64,000 nt of DNA from Candidatus Desulfofervidus auxilii. GTDB lineage: Bacteria; Desulfobacterota; Desulfofervidia; Desulfofervidales; Desulfofervidaceae. The stretch is from contig NZ_CP013015.1 in NCBI RefSeq assembly GCF_001577525.1, forward strand, positions 2,282,656 to 2,346,655, read 5' to 3'. A program made the translations under genes and the position numbers. Numbering within the stretch: position 1 is the first letter of the stretch; the number at the start of each line of letters is the position of its first letter. The notes beneath the pieces are model-generated. The model worked only from the letters and a program-made list of their open reading frames with translations. It searched no databases and had not been told where the DNA came from. Of this stretch, positions 33,789 to 42,186 are shown one piece after another.

Positions 33789-35156
33789 TTAAACCTCCAT
33801 GTCAGGTAATTCTACTTCTAGCCTTTCTTCTTTCTCTTTCACATACTTCTCATTACAAAATGGATAACCAAATTTTTTCCACCACTTAACAATCACCTTA
33901 TAAACTTCAGGCCTAAAGATTACCTTAGGTGGAAAGACACCTTCAGCTACCATACCCCTAACAAAACTGCCGCTGAATTTCTGCTTTTCTTTAGCATGGT
34001 TGCAACACCCACTGTAGGCAATTTCATTACAATGAGGACAATACCAAAACTCAGCCATATTCTGTGCCCTGATCTGCAAGCCATAAGGCACTTCATTAAG
34101 TGGTTTAGGAATACCAAAGCTGGGAATACCCTTGCCCCAGAGTATTTGGGTAGCATACATATCATAATATTCACCGACAGCGGCATGGTCTCTACCAAAC
34201 ATATGATGTGTGCAACCCATATTCTGCCTAATGATTCCATGCAACATGGACTCAATGGGATTTCCGTATCTCATATCCCACAAACAAATGGTGACTAAGT
34301 GCCTTTCTGGCTTGATATAACCTCCAAGATGCACCATCTCATGACCTTCCACGATGGCTTCGTCAGGATAATCACCTCTTCTTTTCACTCCAATAATGGC
34401 ATTTACCTGTATTCCATGACAAGGTTCTATATCTCCTGTAAAACCAGCGCTCTTCATCAACATCTCATGTCCTACGTGAGGCACATTTCTGGTTTGATGG
34501 TTTATTACTGTCCTCCATCCTCTCTTAGCATATTCTTCCCTAGACTTTCTTGGAGGATACCAGAATCTATCAAATGGTGGCATCAGTTTAGGTTCATTTA
34601 TAATGGTATATTTACCTGCCAATATTACAGGATTCATACTGCGATAAATTACCCAACCTGGATGTTTCTTATCAAATGGCTCCCTTACTACTTCTGGATT
34701 GTCTTCAGGTGTCCCAAATGTCCTGGTAGCCACTTCTTCTGGGTTAATTCTATATATTTCCTCTACATCAATGACAGCAAAGGGTTTGCCTTTAAGTCTT
34801 AAAAGCACCCTATCACCTACTTCCACCCCCAATTCCTTATAATCTTCCTCACTAATATCAAAGAGCATGGGATAAGGGAAAATCCATTCACTTAACAATC
34901 TTCTTTCTTTCAACACCCTTTCCAGCTCTGCCTGTTTCATTGAACCTTCAACTGGAGAAAAGAAACCATAACAAATAGACATTATTTCCCTATAAACATT
35001 TCTTACTGGCACACCTGTCTCATAATGTAAGGTAGGCTTAATGTCATAAACTGCCTTAGCCATTTTGGCCATCTTTTTCCCCACTTCAGGGTCTGTTACC
35101 ACTCTTTCTACAAGTCTGCCTCCATGAGGCAAAGGCGTTTCAATTAATAATCCCAT
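33789..35156 (-). CDS. sat: ATP sulfurylase (sulfate adenylyltransferase), dissimilatory type
   Basis: Forms adenosine 5'-phosphosulfate from sulfate and ATP, the first step of dissimilatory sulfate reduction. The active-site motif QTRNVPHVGHE and the GRDHAAVGEYYD segment are present. A cysteine cluster (CPHCNEIAYSGCCNH) near the C-terminus may bind zinc, as in archaeal/dissimilatory Sat. At 455 residues it has no APS-kinase extension. It has a strong own promoter and a 3' partner gene. aprBA is not in the window. Confidence 0.96.
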   Translation of the reverse strand: MGLLIETPLPHGGRLVERVVTDPEVGKKMAKMAKAVYDIKPTLHYETGVPVRNVYREIMSICYGFFSPVEGSMKQAELERVLKERRLLSEWIFPYPMLFDISEEDYKELGVEVGDRVLLRLKGKPFAVIDVEEIYRINPEEVATRTFGTPEDNPEVVREPFDKKHPGWVIYRSMNPVILAGKYTIINEPKLMPPFDRFWYPPRKSREEYAKRGWRTVINHQTRNVPHVGHEMLMKSAGFTGDIEPCHGIQVNAIIGVKRRGDYPDEAIVEGHEMVHLGGYIKPERHLVTICLWDMRYGNPIESMLHGIIRQNMGCTHHMFGRDHAAVGEYYDMYATQILWGKGIPSFGIPKPLNEVPYGLQIRAQNMAEFWYCPHCNEIAYSGCCNHAKEKQKFSGSFVRGMVAEGVFPPKVIFRPEVYKVIVKWWKKFGYPFCNEKYVKEKEERLEVELPDMEV

Positions 35157-35277
35157 TGTGCACCTCCTTTTTTATTTTTCACTTTTTATTGGAATATCAC
35201 CCTTTACGCCCCACATCCCTCCTTTCTGTTTATTTTTTACCTTATTACATGCCTAAGTCTCACTTACAACGGTTGCT

Positions 35278-35306
35278 TTTATACTATAAGTTAACTGAGT
35301 TGTCAA
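35278..35306 (-). promoter_or_regulatory. Sigma-70-type promoter of sat
   Basis: Minus-strand TTGACA (35306-35301) and TATAAA (35283-35278) with a 17-bp spacer. The predicted leader before the sat ATG is about 115 nt, with a GGAGG ribosome site near its end. Confidence 0.72.
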
Positions 35307-35433
35307 GTTTATTTTTCTTCCAACAGCTACGAAGAATCAAAACCAAAAAATAAGATAAAAATAGCTAGGGAATAAAGATAGGTCAACTTTGGAGCTAGGA
35401 CTTCGTCAAAGTAATTTTAACGGAAATCCAAAT

Positions 35434-35746
35434 GTTAAGCGCACCTGTCTGCCGACAGGCAGGATGGCTCAATGCAGAATGCAGAATGCAAATTGAAAAA
35501 TGCAAAATCGCCTTCTGTTAAATTGGAGCGTTAGCACGTTTACACGTTTGCACGTTGGAATTGGGAATTAGGAACTGGGAATTGGGAATTTCTATTTTCT
35601 GTTTTCTATTTTCTGTTTCCCGTTTCCCTTTCCTTCTTTATGCACGTTAACACGTTTACACATTGACACGTTTACATGTTAGAATTGGGAACTGGGAATT
35701 TCTGTTTTCCGTTTTCTACTTTCTTAACTGTATTTTGTAGGTTTGA
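35434..35746 (-). repeat. Composite heptamer/octamer repeat block, copy 2 (inverted)
   Basis: Reverse-complement copy of 74-362, with unit-number differences and a 20-bp GC-rich palindrome (35444-35463) that copy 1 lacks. The surrounding 35157-35989 region has no gene; apart from the sat promoter I see only AT-rich degenerate runs such as repeated catttggatt. Confidence 0.8.
35444..35463. repeat. GC-rich palindromic mini-element, copy 3 (filled site)
   Basis: CCTGTCTGCCGACAGGCAGG splits the sequence gttaagcgca/atggctc. The same sequence is continuous in the other repeat copy at 344-362. This shows a precise 20-bp gain with no duplicated target. Confidence 0.85.
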
Positions 35747-35989
35747 CCCCAATTCCACTACATTTGACTATTTCATTCCCTCACTATTTCACTACTCACT
35801 GATTTAATGTTTTGGCATTAAGACATTTGGATTTCATTTGGCATTTGGATTTTGAAATTTGGATTTTTTAGACCATATTTAAACGTTTGTCCTTTTTGTT
35901 AAATTACTTATGGCCTGACTTTGGGGCTTAAGGTAATTTGTTTTTTTTAATATTTTTTCTATAATTAAAAAAACTTTTAGGAGGTAAAA

Positions 35990-36604
35990 ATGAAATTAAT
36001 TACTCTTTATGATAATCAGGCCCGAGAAAAGTTCAAAGCAGGATGGGGTTTTTCTTGTTTGTTAAAATTAGAGGAACAAACTATTTTATTTGATACTGGT
36101 GCAGATGTAGAAACATTGGCCTATAATGCCCGCCTTTTAGAAATAGATAAAGACAAAATTTCTCATTGTTTTATTTCTCATGACCATTATGACCATACTG
36201 GAGGTATAGGATGGCTTTCTCCAAAAACAAAGGTGGTGTTTCCTAATCAATATAAAGGGGAGATATCACAAATTGATGCTATGGTTTTTGATCTTCCCAT
36301 AAAAGAACAAACAGTGATTGTGAAACCCAACAAAGTAATGCTGGTGGGTTGTTCTCATCCAGGGATTGTGCGAATGGCTAATGCGGTTTATGAAAAGTAT
36401 GGAAAGCTTAAGCTTATTATTGGTGGCTTCCATCTTTTAGGTAAAAGTGAAAGGGAAGTCTCAGAAATGGCTAAGGTTTTACTAGAAAAAACAGAACTGA
36501 TTGCCCCTTGTCATTGCACAGGAGAATCAGCCATAAAGGTATTTGAAGAAGTCTTTGGGAAACGTTTCATAGAAAATTATGCTGGAAAAATAATAGAGAT
36601 TTAA
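35990..36604 (+). CDS. Metallo-beta-lactamase-fold hydrolase (dihydropterin synthase-like subgroup)
   Basis: A 204-residue MBL protein with the motif SHDHYDHTGG, then GCSHPG and a late GGFHLL/CHCTG pair of histidines. These are typical of the subgroup annotated as 7,8-dihydropterin-6-methyl-4-(ribofuranosyl)aminobenzene phosphate synthase. It is slightly short for that family. A TAGGAGG ribosome site fits the start. It converges with the hydrogenase-like genes over a shared terminator. Confidence 0.78.
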   Translation: MKLITLYDNQAREKFKAGWGFSCLLKLEEQTILFDTGADVETLAYNARLLEIDKDKISHCFISHDHYDHTGGIGWLSPKTKVVFPNQYKGEISQIDAMVFDLPIKEQTVIVKPNKVMLVGCSHPGIVRMANAVYEKYGKLKLIIGGFHLLGKSEREVSEMAKVLLEKTELIAPCHCTGESAIKVFEEVFGKRFIENYAGKIIEI

Positions 36605-36628
36605 CCCCTCTCCCTTAAAGGAGAGGGG
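36605..36628. terminator. Hairpin terminator between convergent genes
   Basis: CCCCTCTCC (36605-36613) pairs with GGAGAGGGG (36620-36628) over a 6-nt loop, with attttaat following. It could serve both the MBL gene and the hydrogenase-like operon. Confidence 0.65.
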
Positions 36629-36633
36629 ACATT

Positions 36634-37980
36634 TTAATCTTGAAATGAGGGGTTATACGCCCTAACAACCATCTCTAAGTGGTTGATTGAATCTTGGTCA
36701 TAATTTCCTTCTTTAATGAGTGTTTGGGCAGCTTGTTTGAGGGAAAGATTCATAGCCGCTGCATTGTGAGTCAGACCTAAAATAATATTTGTCTTAGTGA
36801 TAAATCCATCTTTGTCTGTTTCACAATCATGAATTAATGTGCCAGGAACAGATTCCACACAGCCCACTCCATGTCCTGCTTTTGCTTCTACTGGCACACG
36901 CACATCTTTATCAGTAATCTCTGAATCTTTTAACAAGGCTAGTGCCTGTTCAGCATTGGCAAGCATTTCTATTAAACTGGCATATGGATAAAGCATGGTG
37001 TATTGACAAGGACGACCAAATTTATCTCTAAATTCTTCAAGCTCTGCTTGAGCTAAAGGAGTAGCCATTTTTTCACATACATTAATGCGGGCAAGGGCAC
37101 CAGTGCGATAAATGGTGGAATTATCTAATTCTAAACCAAATTCACCCCAGTTTTTTACATAACAAAATTTGCTATATGTCCAAGGTTCTATATGTTGGGC
37201 AATATAATCTGTGTATTGCTCATAACTGAAATCTTCACAACTCCCATCGGCCTTCATTAAACGCAACTTTCCATCATAGATCTCCCAAGTCCCATCATCT
37301 GTAATGGTGCCTAGGAAACCAGTATTGATCACTCCTATCTGTTCTATAACATCCATATATTTAGATAACATTTCTGTTTTGGCTAATTCCATACTAAATT
37401 TAGCAAATTCTAATAATTCTTCTGTGCCTTTCAACATTTCCTCTCTTTCACTTTCCGTCATGGGTTTGCTAAAACCACCAGGCACTGCTGCCATAGGATG
37501 AATAACTTTACCGCTAAAGTGTTCTACTAACATAGCTGCCAATTGCCTCATCTTGATTACCTTTGTTCCTAATTCAGGATTAGATTTAAATATACTGAAC
37601 ACATTTCTTGATTCAGCCTCAGGTCTTATGTAGTCAGGGGCTACTAGAAAGTAAAAATGCAGGGTTTTATTAGCTATCCAGGCTAAGTGTTGCATAAGGC
37701 GTCGCAGTTTGTCTCCGGCAGCAGGTAGTGTAGCCCCAAAGATTTTGTCAATGGCTTTATTTGAAGCTAGATGATTATCCCAAGAAGAGATACCACAAAT
37801 GCGATTAACAATCCTGGGTATTTCTTCAGCCGGACGTCCAATACAAAACTCCTCAAAACCACGCATGGAAGGAATGACTATTTTTGTTTCTGCCACGTTA
37901 CCATTATCATCTAAATCTATCATTATCTTAGCATGGCCTGTAATCCTAGTTATGGGATCAATGGTTAGAGTTTTTCCCAT
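36634..37980 (-). CDS. [NiFe]-hydrogenase large-subunit homologue lacking the NiFe ligands
   Basis: A 448-residue homologue of MvhA-type (group 3c) large subunits, aligning from TIDPITRITGHAKI to the C-terminus. The first ligand motif, normally RICGxC, is RICGIS: C62 is kept but S65 replaces the second cysteine. The C-terminal motif, normally DPCxxC, is N443-P-S-F-Q-D448. Three of four NiFe cysteines are therefore absent, and the protein ends there with TAA, not UGA. It cannot carry a normal NiFe site, so hydrogenase activity is unlikely. The scaffold is otherwise intact, and the small-subunit gene is adjacent. Confidence 0.85.
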   Translation of the reverse strand: MGKTLTIDPITRITGHAKIMIDLDDNGNVAETKIVIPSMRGFEEFCIGRPAEEIPRIVNRICGISSWDNHLASNKAIDKIFGATLPAAGDKLRRLMQHLAWIANKTLHFYFLVAPDYIRPEAESRNVFSIFKSNPELGTKVIKMRQLAAMLVEHFSGKVIHPMAAVPGGFSKPMTESEREEMLKGTEELLEFAKFSMELAKTEMLSKYMDVIEQIGVINTGFLGTITDDGTWEIYDGKLRLMKADGSCEDFSYEQYTDYIAQHIEPWTYSKFCYVKNWGEFGLELDNSTIYRTGALARINVCEKMATPLAQAELEEFRDKFGRPCQYTMLYPYASLIEMLANAEQALALLKDSEITDKDVRVPVEAKAGHGVGCVESVPGTLIHDCETDKDGFITKTNIILGLTHNAAAMNLSLKQAAQTLIKEGNYDQDSINHLEMVVRAYNPSFQD

Positions 37981-37992
37981 TTTCTACCTCCT

Positions 37993-38895
37993 TTATCTTT
38001 TAGGTAATGGTCTTAAATTATTATGTGCCCCGATAAACCGATTAAGTAAGGCCCTTCTATCTGGCACACCCTGAGGACTAAGACCAATAGAAGACCAGGC
38101 AGACATCATGTCTACCATGGGTTTTGCCCCTTTTCTTATGGGACCAAAACAGCCACGACATCCTACTCTAGCCCTGATACATCTGGGAGCGTCACTATCC
38201 CCTCGGCAACCTGCCCTGGTTACTGGACCCAGACAAATAAAACCCTGTTCCATAACACAGCGCATGGTATCCAAGGATTCTTCAGGAGAAAAAGTTAAGT
38301 TTTCAAAGAATCGCTTGGTGGTCCCACTACTGGCCTTCTTTTCCCGACGCGTGGGGCAGGTATCACACACACTCCTCTCTGGTAAAGACCAAGTTTCTCC
38401 TTTTAACAAAGCATTAATAGCCTCATTAATATTTTGAGGATGAGGTGGGCAACCTGGGATATAAATATCTACTTTAGCTATTTCATCTATGGCATATACG
38501 CGGTCTAACCAGGCTGGCACCTCTGAAGGCAAGGAAGAATAAATAGCATTTAATATCTCTTCCCTTTTCCACATATTGGCCATGGCAGGAATACCACCAT
38601 TTATGGCACAAGTGCCTAAGGCTACTAATGTTTTACATTTTTCCCTTATTTTTTGAAGAATTTCTTTTTGTTCCTCGGTCCTCACTCCTCCAGAAACAAT
38701 GGCCACATCTGCCTCAGGTATTTCTACCTGAGTGCCTTCACCAGTTTGACCATAATATTTGTGGTCTATCAAAAAAGGCATGTGAACAAATTCCAATTCT
38801 GATAATAAATCAACCAGGTTTTCTCCTATATTTAGGATACTAACCTCACACCCTGCACAGGCATTAAACCATTCTTCTACTACCTTGAGCGCCAT
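37993..38895 (-). CDS. mvhG: [NiFe]-hydrogenase small subunit (MvhG-like)
   Basis: Electron-transfer subunit of the hydrogenase-like pair, 300 residues. The proximal-cluster ligands are present: CAGCE at the N-terminus, GTCAING and GCPPHP. Further cysteines (CDTCPTRR and a C-terminal run CRGDSDAPRC...GCRGCFG) can hold two more iron-sulfur clusters. All cluster ligands look intact, unlike the partner large subunit. It starts the operon behind its own promoter and an AAAGGAGG site. mvhD or hdrABC are not adjacent. Confidence 0.85.
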   Translation of the reverse strand: MALKVVEEWFNACAGCEVSILNIGENLVDLLSELEFVHMPFLIDHKYYGQTGEGTQVEIPEADVAIVSGGVRTEEQKEILQKIREKCKTLVALGTCAINGGIPAMANMWKREEILNAIYSSLPSEVPAWLDRVYAIDEIAKVDIYIPGCPPHPQNINEAINALLKGETWSLPERSVCDTCPTRREKKASSGTTKRFFENLTFSPEESLDTMRCVMEQGFICLGPVTRAGCRGDSDAPRCIRARVGCRGCFGPIRKGAKPMVDMMSAWSSIGLSPQGVPDRRALLNRFIGAHNNLRPLPKR

Positions 38896-38942
38896 CTTTA
38901 ACCTCCTTTCCTCACAAATTCAACCTCTTTAAAATGGAGATT

Positions 38943-38971
38943 TTTATAGACTATTCTTAATGACTTGTAAA
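38943..38971 (-). promoter_or_regulatory. Promoter of the hydrogenase-like operon
   Basis: Minus-strand TTTACA (38971-38966) and TATAAA (38948-38943), spacer 17 bp. It lies only 12 bp from the end of the solo IS110 left-end repeat. Confidence 0.65.
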
Positions 38972-38983
38972 GTAATTTGATTG

Positions 38984-39093
38984 CAGGACTTTCCCAGAAT
39001 TTTTAAAAGCTTTCCGAAAAGAAAGATAAGCTCCTCAAAATAGTAATAACTTTAAAAAAAACGGTCAAATGTAGTAACTGACCTTACGCACAT
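38984..39093 (+). repeat. IS110 left-end non-coding repeat, copy B (solo)
   Basis: Reverse-complement match, with few mismatches, to 14747-14866 and 56149-56264 over about 110 bp, ending in caggacttt at the same boundary. No transposase fragment adjoins it; instead the hicA-like remnant begins on the other side. It may be a leftover of a decayed element, or a non-coding unit moved on its own. Confidence 0.75.
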
Positions 39094-39102
39094 TATAAAA
39101 AA

Positions 39103-39222
39103 TCATTTTTTAAGGGTTGCAACCATATAAAATTTGGGTGAGTGCAGTAAGGCACGAAGCTTTCCCTTCTTTTCAAGCATCTTGATAATTTTCTGGGGAG
39201 TAAGAGAAAGGAGTTTAGGCAT
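39103..39222 (-). pseudogene. hicA: Truncated HicA-like toxin remnant
   Basis: MPKLLSLTPQKIIKMLEKKG matches the start of HicA mRNA-interferase toxins, but the sequence then departs from the family and stops after 39 residues. The double-stranded-RNA-binding core with its catalytic histidine (GSH) is missing. Truncation coincides with the IS110-end repeat, so an insertion and later decay probably destroyed it. Its start overlaps the end of the hicB frame, as in hicBA pairs. Confidence 0.55.
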
Positions 39223-39446
39223 AAGCGCCTACCGTTAAAGTATATTCCAAAGTTTCTTCCTCCGTTGGTATCTCTTCACCATGCTCCTTTAAGCTCTCTA
39301 TATAACTCAATAGCTTCCTTTGCCATTTCTATCGCTTCTTCTATTGTGTCCCCATAGGTTACACAGCTAGGAAGAGAGGGAACTATCACCGTATAACCGC
39401 CCTCAGGTTCTTTTCTAAGCAGGATTCTATAGCTTAATGTTTTCAT
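39215..39446 (-). pseudogene. hicB: HicB-family antitoxin gene with a frameshift
   Basis: It begins MKTLSYRILLRKEPEGGYTV with PSLPSC and GDTIEEAIEMAKEAIELY, the usual HicB core. After ELY the frame closes at a TGA near 39276. Shifting frame at the TTATATAG run restores IESLKEHGEEIP and ...TLEYTLTVGAYA up to a stop at 39215. Loss of one TA unit (2 bp) explains this. The total is 232 bp where 234 would be open. It may be a real inactivation or a sequencing indel. Confidence 0.65.
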
Positions 39447-39465
39447 ATTATCACCTCATACAGCA

Positions 39466-39616
39466 TAGTGTATAACGGCTTGCGTGTATCTGAAGTCCGA
39501 GCCCATAGGGCGAGGATTTGGGCGAAGGCATAAGCCGAAGCCAGATACCCGCTTGTTAAGTGACTCCGATAGGGGCAAGGTGCGAAGCACCGCAGAGTTA
39601 CTGGCTTGCCCGATTA
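39466..39616 (-). repeat. attC-like site(s) 3 between the PLD-like gene and hicB
   Basis: Read on the minus strand, TTAACAAGCG-GTATCTG pairs with CAGATAC-...-GTTATAC, with two internal hairpins around a shared TTCGCCCAAAT segment. A second nested palindrome (GTTAA, AGTAACTC, GGTGC-TTC-GCACC, GAGTCACT, TTAAC) adjoins it at 39552-39616. The site begins 21 bases after the PLD-like gene and ends 24 bases before hicB, as in a gene-cassette array. Confidence 0.6.
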
Positions 39617-39636
39617 ACTATTTAATCAGAAAATGA

Positions 39637-40770
39637 TTAAACATTGTCATAAAAAATTTCATCTAGTAATCTTTTCCTATAGGAGATATTCATTATTGCT
39701 TCATAAACAATTGGCTCATGAAATCTCTTAAATCCCGATATTTTACTTCGCTCTAATTCGGTCATTACCGCTTGTTTCCAATAACTTTTTAAACTGTCGG
39801 AAAACTCGATTCTATTTTTTCTTTCAAACACTACCCAAAGAGCTTCACGGATTTTATTTCTAAAAAAATACCCATCATCTATCTGCACAACTCCATCTTT
39901 TGTGTAATCCTCCATCTCATAGTCAAGAGGCATAATTAAACCAATTTTGCCATTATATTCAGGATTCAATACATATCTTTGATTGATGGTAATCGGTATT
40001 CTGCCCCTTTTGGTAATGGACATCACAAGTCTTGGATCGTTGCTTTTAAGACTGGTAAACTCGATAAGGTCTTTAGCTAAATCAAAATAGTCATTTATCC
40101 ATTTTCTATTTGGTGCTAATTTTTTAATACACGTAACCAAACGTTGGTGAGATTCTTTATAGTTTTTTATTATGTTTTGAACACTGGTTCCAACATCATC
40201 TACCAACTTTGCCTTAATCGATGTTGACTTTGAGGGTAAACCACCTATGGTATTGTATATCTCATTATAAGAGGGTAATGAGCTAATCGATAATATATAC
40301 TCATCTAAAGCTTGAGTATTTATTGATTCTGATTTGTCCCATAGATCACGAAACCAATTTTGAAGCTCCACCACTAGTTCCTTTTCTTCAATAAAAACAC
40401 CCATTTCCACTCGTTCCGTTATTCCTTTCTCTGTAAGATTAGATGAGCCTATGAAGGCCTTACTATTTCCTATAACGACCTTTGCATGGATATCCCTGTA
40501 ATGATGGATACTCGACGATTTTTCCGAGATAAAATTTTTAATCTTTTGTCTTTCTTTTTTGTTATGAGAACATATCCATTCCTCAACATCTGTAATAAGA
40601 CGCCAATAATTAGCTAATTTAATGATTCTCTCAAAATATTTCATCCCGATATAAGGACATACTATAGATACATCTTCATTTCTAACGATTGCTGTTATGA
40701 CTTTGTCAAAAGGGGATTCGCCCCCTCTTGAGCTTTCTTTGTCATGATAAACTAATTGAATTTTATTCAT
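39637..40770 (-). CDS. Phospholipase-D-like domain protein
   Basis: A 377-residue protein. The N-terminal half carries one PLD-type motif (HAKVVIGNSKAFIGSSNLT, i.e. H-x-K...N). Single-motif members act as dimers and include nucleases such as Nuc and BfiI. The rest has no domain I can name, although a C-terminal helical region could bind DNA. It lies in the cassette array, with attC-like structures after its stop. A nuclease or defence role is possible but unproven. Confidence 0.65.
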   Translation of the reverse strand: MNKIQLVYHDKESSRGGESPFDKVITAIVRNEDVSIVCPYIGMKYFERIIKLANYWRLITDVEEWICSHNKKERQKIKNFISEKSSSIHHYRDIHAKVVIGNSKAFIGSSNLTEKGITERVEMGVFIEEKELVVELQNWFRDLWDKSESINTQALDEYILSISSLPSYNEIYNTIGGLPSKSTSIKAKLVDDVGTSVQNIIKNYKESHQRLVTCIKKLAPNRKWINDYFDLAKDLIEFTSLKSNDPRLVMSITKRGRIPITINQRYVLNPEYNGKIGLIMPLDYEMEDYTKDGVVQIDDGYFFRNKIREALWVVFERKNRIEFSDSLKSYWKQAVMTELERSKISGFKRFHEPIVYEAIMNISYRKRLLDEIFYDNV

Positions 40771-40859
40771 TGTATCCCTTTTTACATTATTGATATGTTC
40801 ATATAAAGTTATCGTCTATATTCTTTCCATTAGCCTTTTGGGCAAGCCAGTAATTTCAC

Positions 40860-41376
40860 TTATTGTTGATTAAAATTACGCTTTTTAGAATTGACTGCCT
40901 TAAATTTGCTTCCATCTATGGCCACAAGTTCTCCACTAAAAAGATCAAGCTTCTTACAAAGTAGGATAAAATCCCTGCCTACCTTCTTTATGGCCTCTTT
41001 GTTATCTTTTCTAAAATCAGCAATGGTTTTAAAATCTGGGGCCAATTTTTTGAGTAGCCACATTAGCTCTATATTTCTTTTACATTCTTTTTCTAAACAC
41101 CGACTGGAACGAATACGATTTAAGTAGCCATAAATATATAGCTTTAATAAATCAGCAGGGTTGTATGAAGGACGCCCTGTGGACTTTAACTTAGCATGTT
41201 TAAAACCAAGTCCCTCTAAATCTAAATTATCTACAAAGGCATCTATAAATTGGACAGGATTTTCTTCCTCCCCGCCTGCCTGTCAGCAGACACGGCCGTC
41301 GGGCAGGAATGTAATCATCAATGGCTTTTGGAAATAATATCGTCTGTCTTCTGGGGACGCCCTGAATATACTTCAT
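40860..41376 (-). pseudogene. IS1182-family transposase remnant split by a palindromic mini-element
   Basis: MKYIQGVPRRQTILFPKAIDDYI is followed by a 37-bp GC-rich palindrome (41271-41307) and then, in another frame, EENPVQFIDAFVDNLDLEGL and so on to GELVAIDGSKFKAVNSKKRNF before a stop. Taking out the 37 bp rejoins DDYI-EEENPV in frame, the normal family sequence. The C-terminal catalytic half is missing. The remnant sits between the PLD-like gene and the next cassette. Confidence 0.85.
41271..41307. repeat. GC-rich palindromic mini-element, copy 4 (inside a transposase gene)
   Basis: The 37-bp element (CCTGCCCGACGGCCGTG... on the minus strand, ending GGCAGGCGGG) splits codons for DDYI and EEENPV of the IS1182 transposase and shifts the frame. 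No target duplication is seen. Confidence 0.85.
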
Positions 41377-41454
41377 ATTTCCCTCTTATCATTTTTTTCT
41401 TGCCAAAATGATATCAATATTTTATTATTTTTCAAGGGTTTTCACACAATCTGA

Positions 41455-41536
41455 CGTTTTCGGCATAAGCGAACTTGCGAAGCAAGTTAGGTGGAGCGAA
41501 GGGAAACCGCTTATGCTGTATTATCTGACGTCGCAT
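41455..41536 (-). repeat. attC-like site 2
   Basis: GCATAAGCG (minus strand) pairs with CGCTTATGC around an inner ACTTGC-GAA-GCAAGT hairpin and a CCCTTCGCTCC spacer that resembles the TTCGCCC element of sites 1 and 3. It lies about 20 bases after the stop of the 202-residue gene. The terminal boxes are less canonical than those of site 1. Confidence 0.45.
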
Positions 41537-41555
41537 AGCCGAATTATCTGCAGAA

Positions 41556-42164
41556 TCAAATAGCAGCCCGCATCCGCTTTTCAAGTTCAATAAATCTATC
41601 TCGATATTGCTGAATTACTGTTCTGGCCTCTTCCAGCTTAGTCAAAACGAAGTCAGGTCTTTCATCTACCTCAGCGTGAAGTTGTGCAAGGTCGTACAGA
41701 AGTCGGGCGATGAATTCTCCGGCCACACGCTCAGTTTCCAAGAACGACTCTATAGTTCTACGCAATTCATCAGGATCTCTGAAGGAAAAGAAGCTAACAA
41801 ACCTCCCTAGAATGCCATCTCTGATTTCACTTCCTGCTGTCCGAAGCGATTCACACAACTGGAAGGCTCTGTACTGGTGCTCCCATTTGTCCATATTATT
41901 TAGCTCTATGATCTCGTTTTTAACTTGTTGAAGATTTCCTGCCCTCATTTCTCTAATAATATGACTAATATGCTGCTTAACTGCGGTCAGCAACAAATCG
42001 ACCATTTCACACGTGTCGCCAATAGATTGCCTCATTTGGTGACGTTGATCTTTAGTAAGCCTTGTCGCTTTACTTACTCCATCTATGAGCTTCTCAAACA
42101 AATTGAGAAGTCTGTCCAATTCTGCAATGCTTACTTGAAACTTTTGGGTATTTTGATTTGACAT
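41556..42164 (-). CDS. Cassette gene of unknown function (helical protein)
   Basis: A 202-residue, almost entirely helical soluble protein (MSNQNTQKFQVSIAELDRLL...) with coiled-coil-like stretches and a conserved-looking FFSFRDPDELRRTIESFLE segment. I recognise no family. It is the sole gene of its cassette: it starts 23 bases after attC-like site 1 and ends before site 2. Codon use looks more balanced in GC than the neighbouring core genes, consistent with transfer. Confidence 0.65.
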   Translation of the reverse strand: MSNQNTQKFQVSIAELDRLLNLFEKLIDGVSKATRLTKDQRHQMRQSIGDTCEMVDLLLTAVKQHISHIIREMRAGNLQQVKNEIIELNNMDKWEHQYRAFQLCESLRTAGSEIRDGILGRFVSFFSFRDPDELRRTIESFLETERVAGEFIARLLYDLAQLHAEVDERPDFVLTKLEEARTVIQQYRDRFIELEKRMRAAI

Positions 42165-42186
42165 TTTCCGATCCTCCGTATCGCGA

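Noticed and set aside
34299-34802. Long open frame antisense to sat (167 codons)
   Set aside because: It lies wholly within the strongly conserved sat gene on the other strand and has no ribosome site or recognisable protein.
36634-36660. Selenocysteine at the missing C-terminal cysteine of the hydrogenase-like large subunit
   Set aside because: The stop is TAA, not TGA, and the first cysteine position of that motif is a serine codon (TCA).
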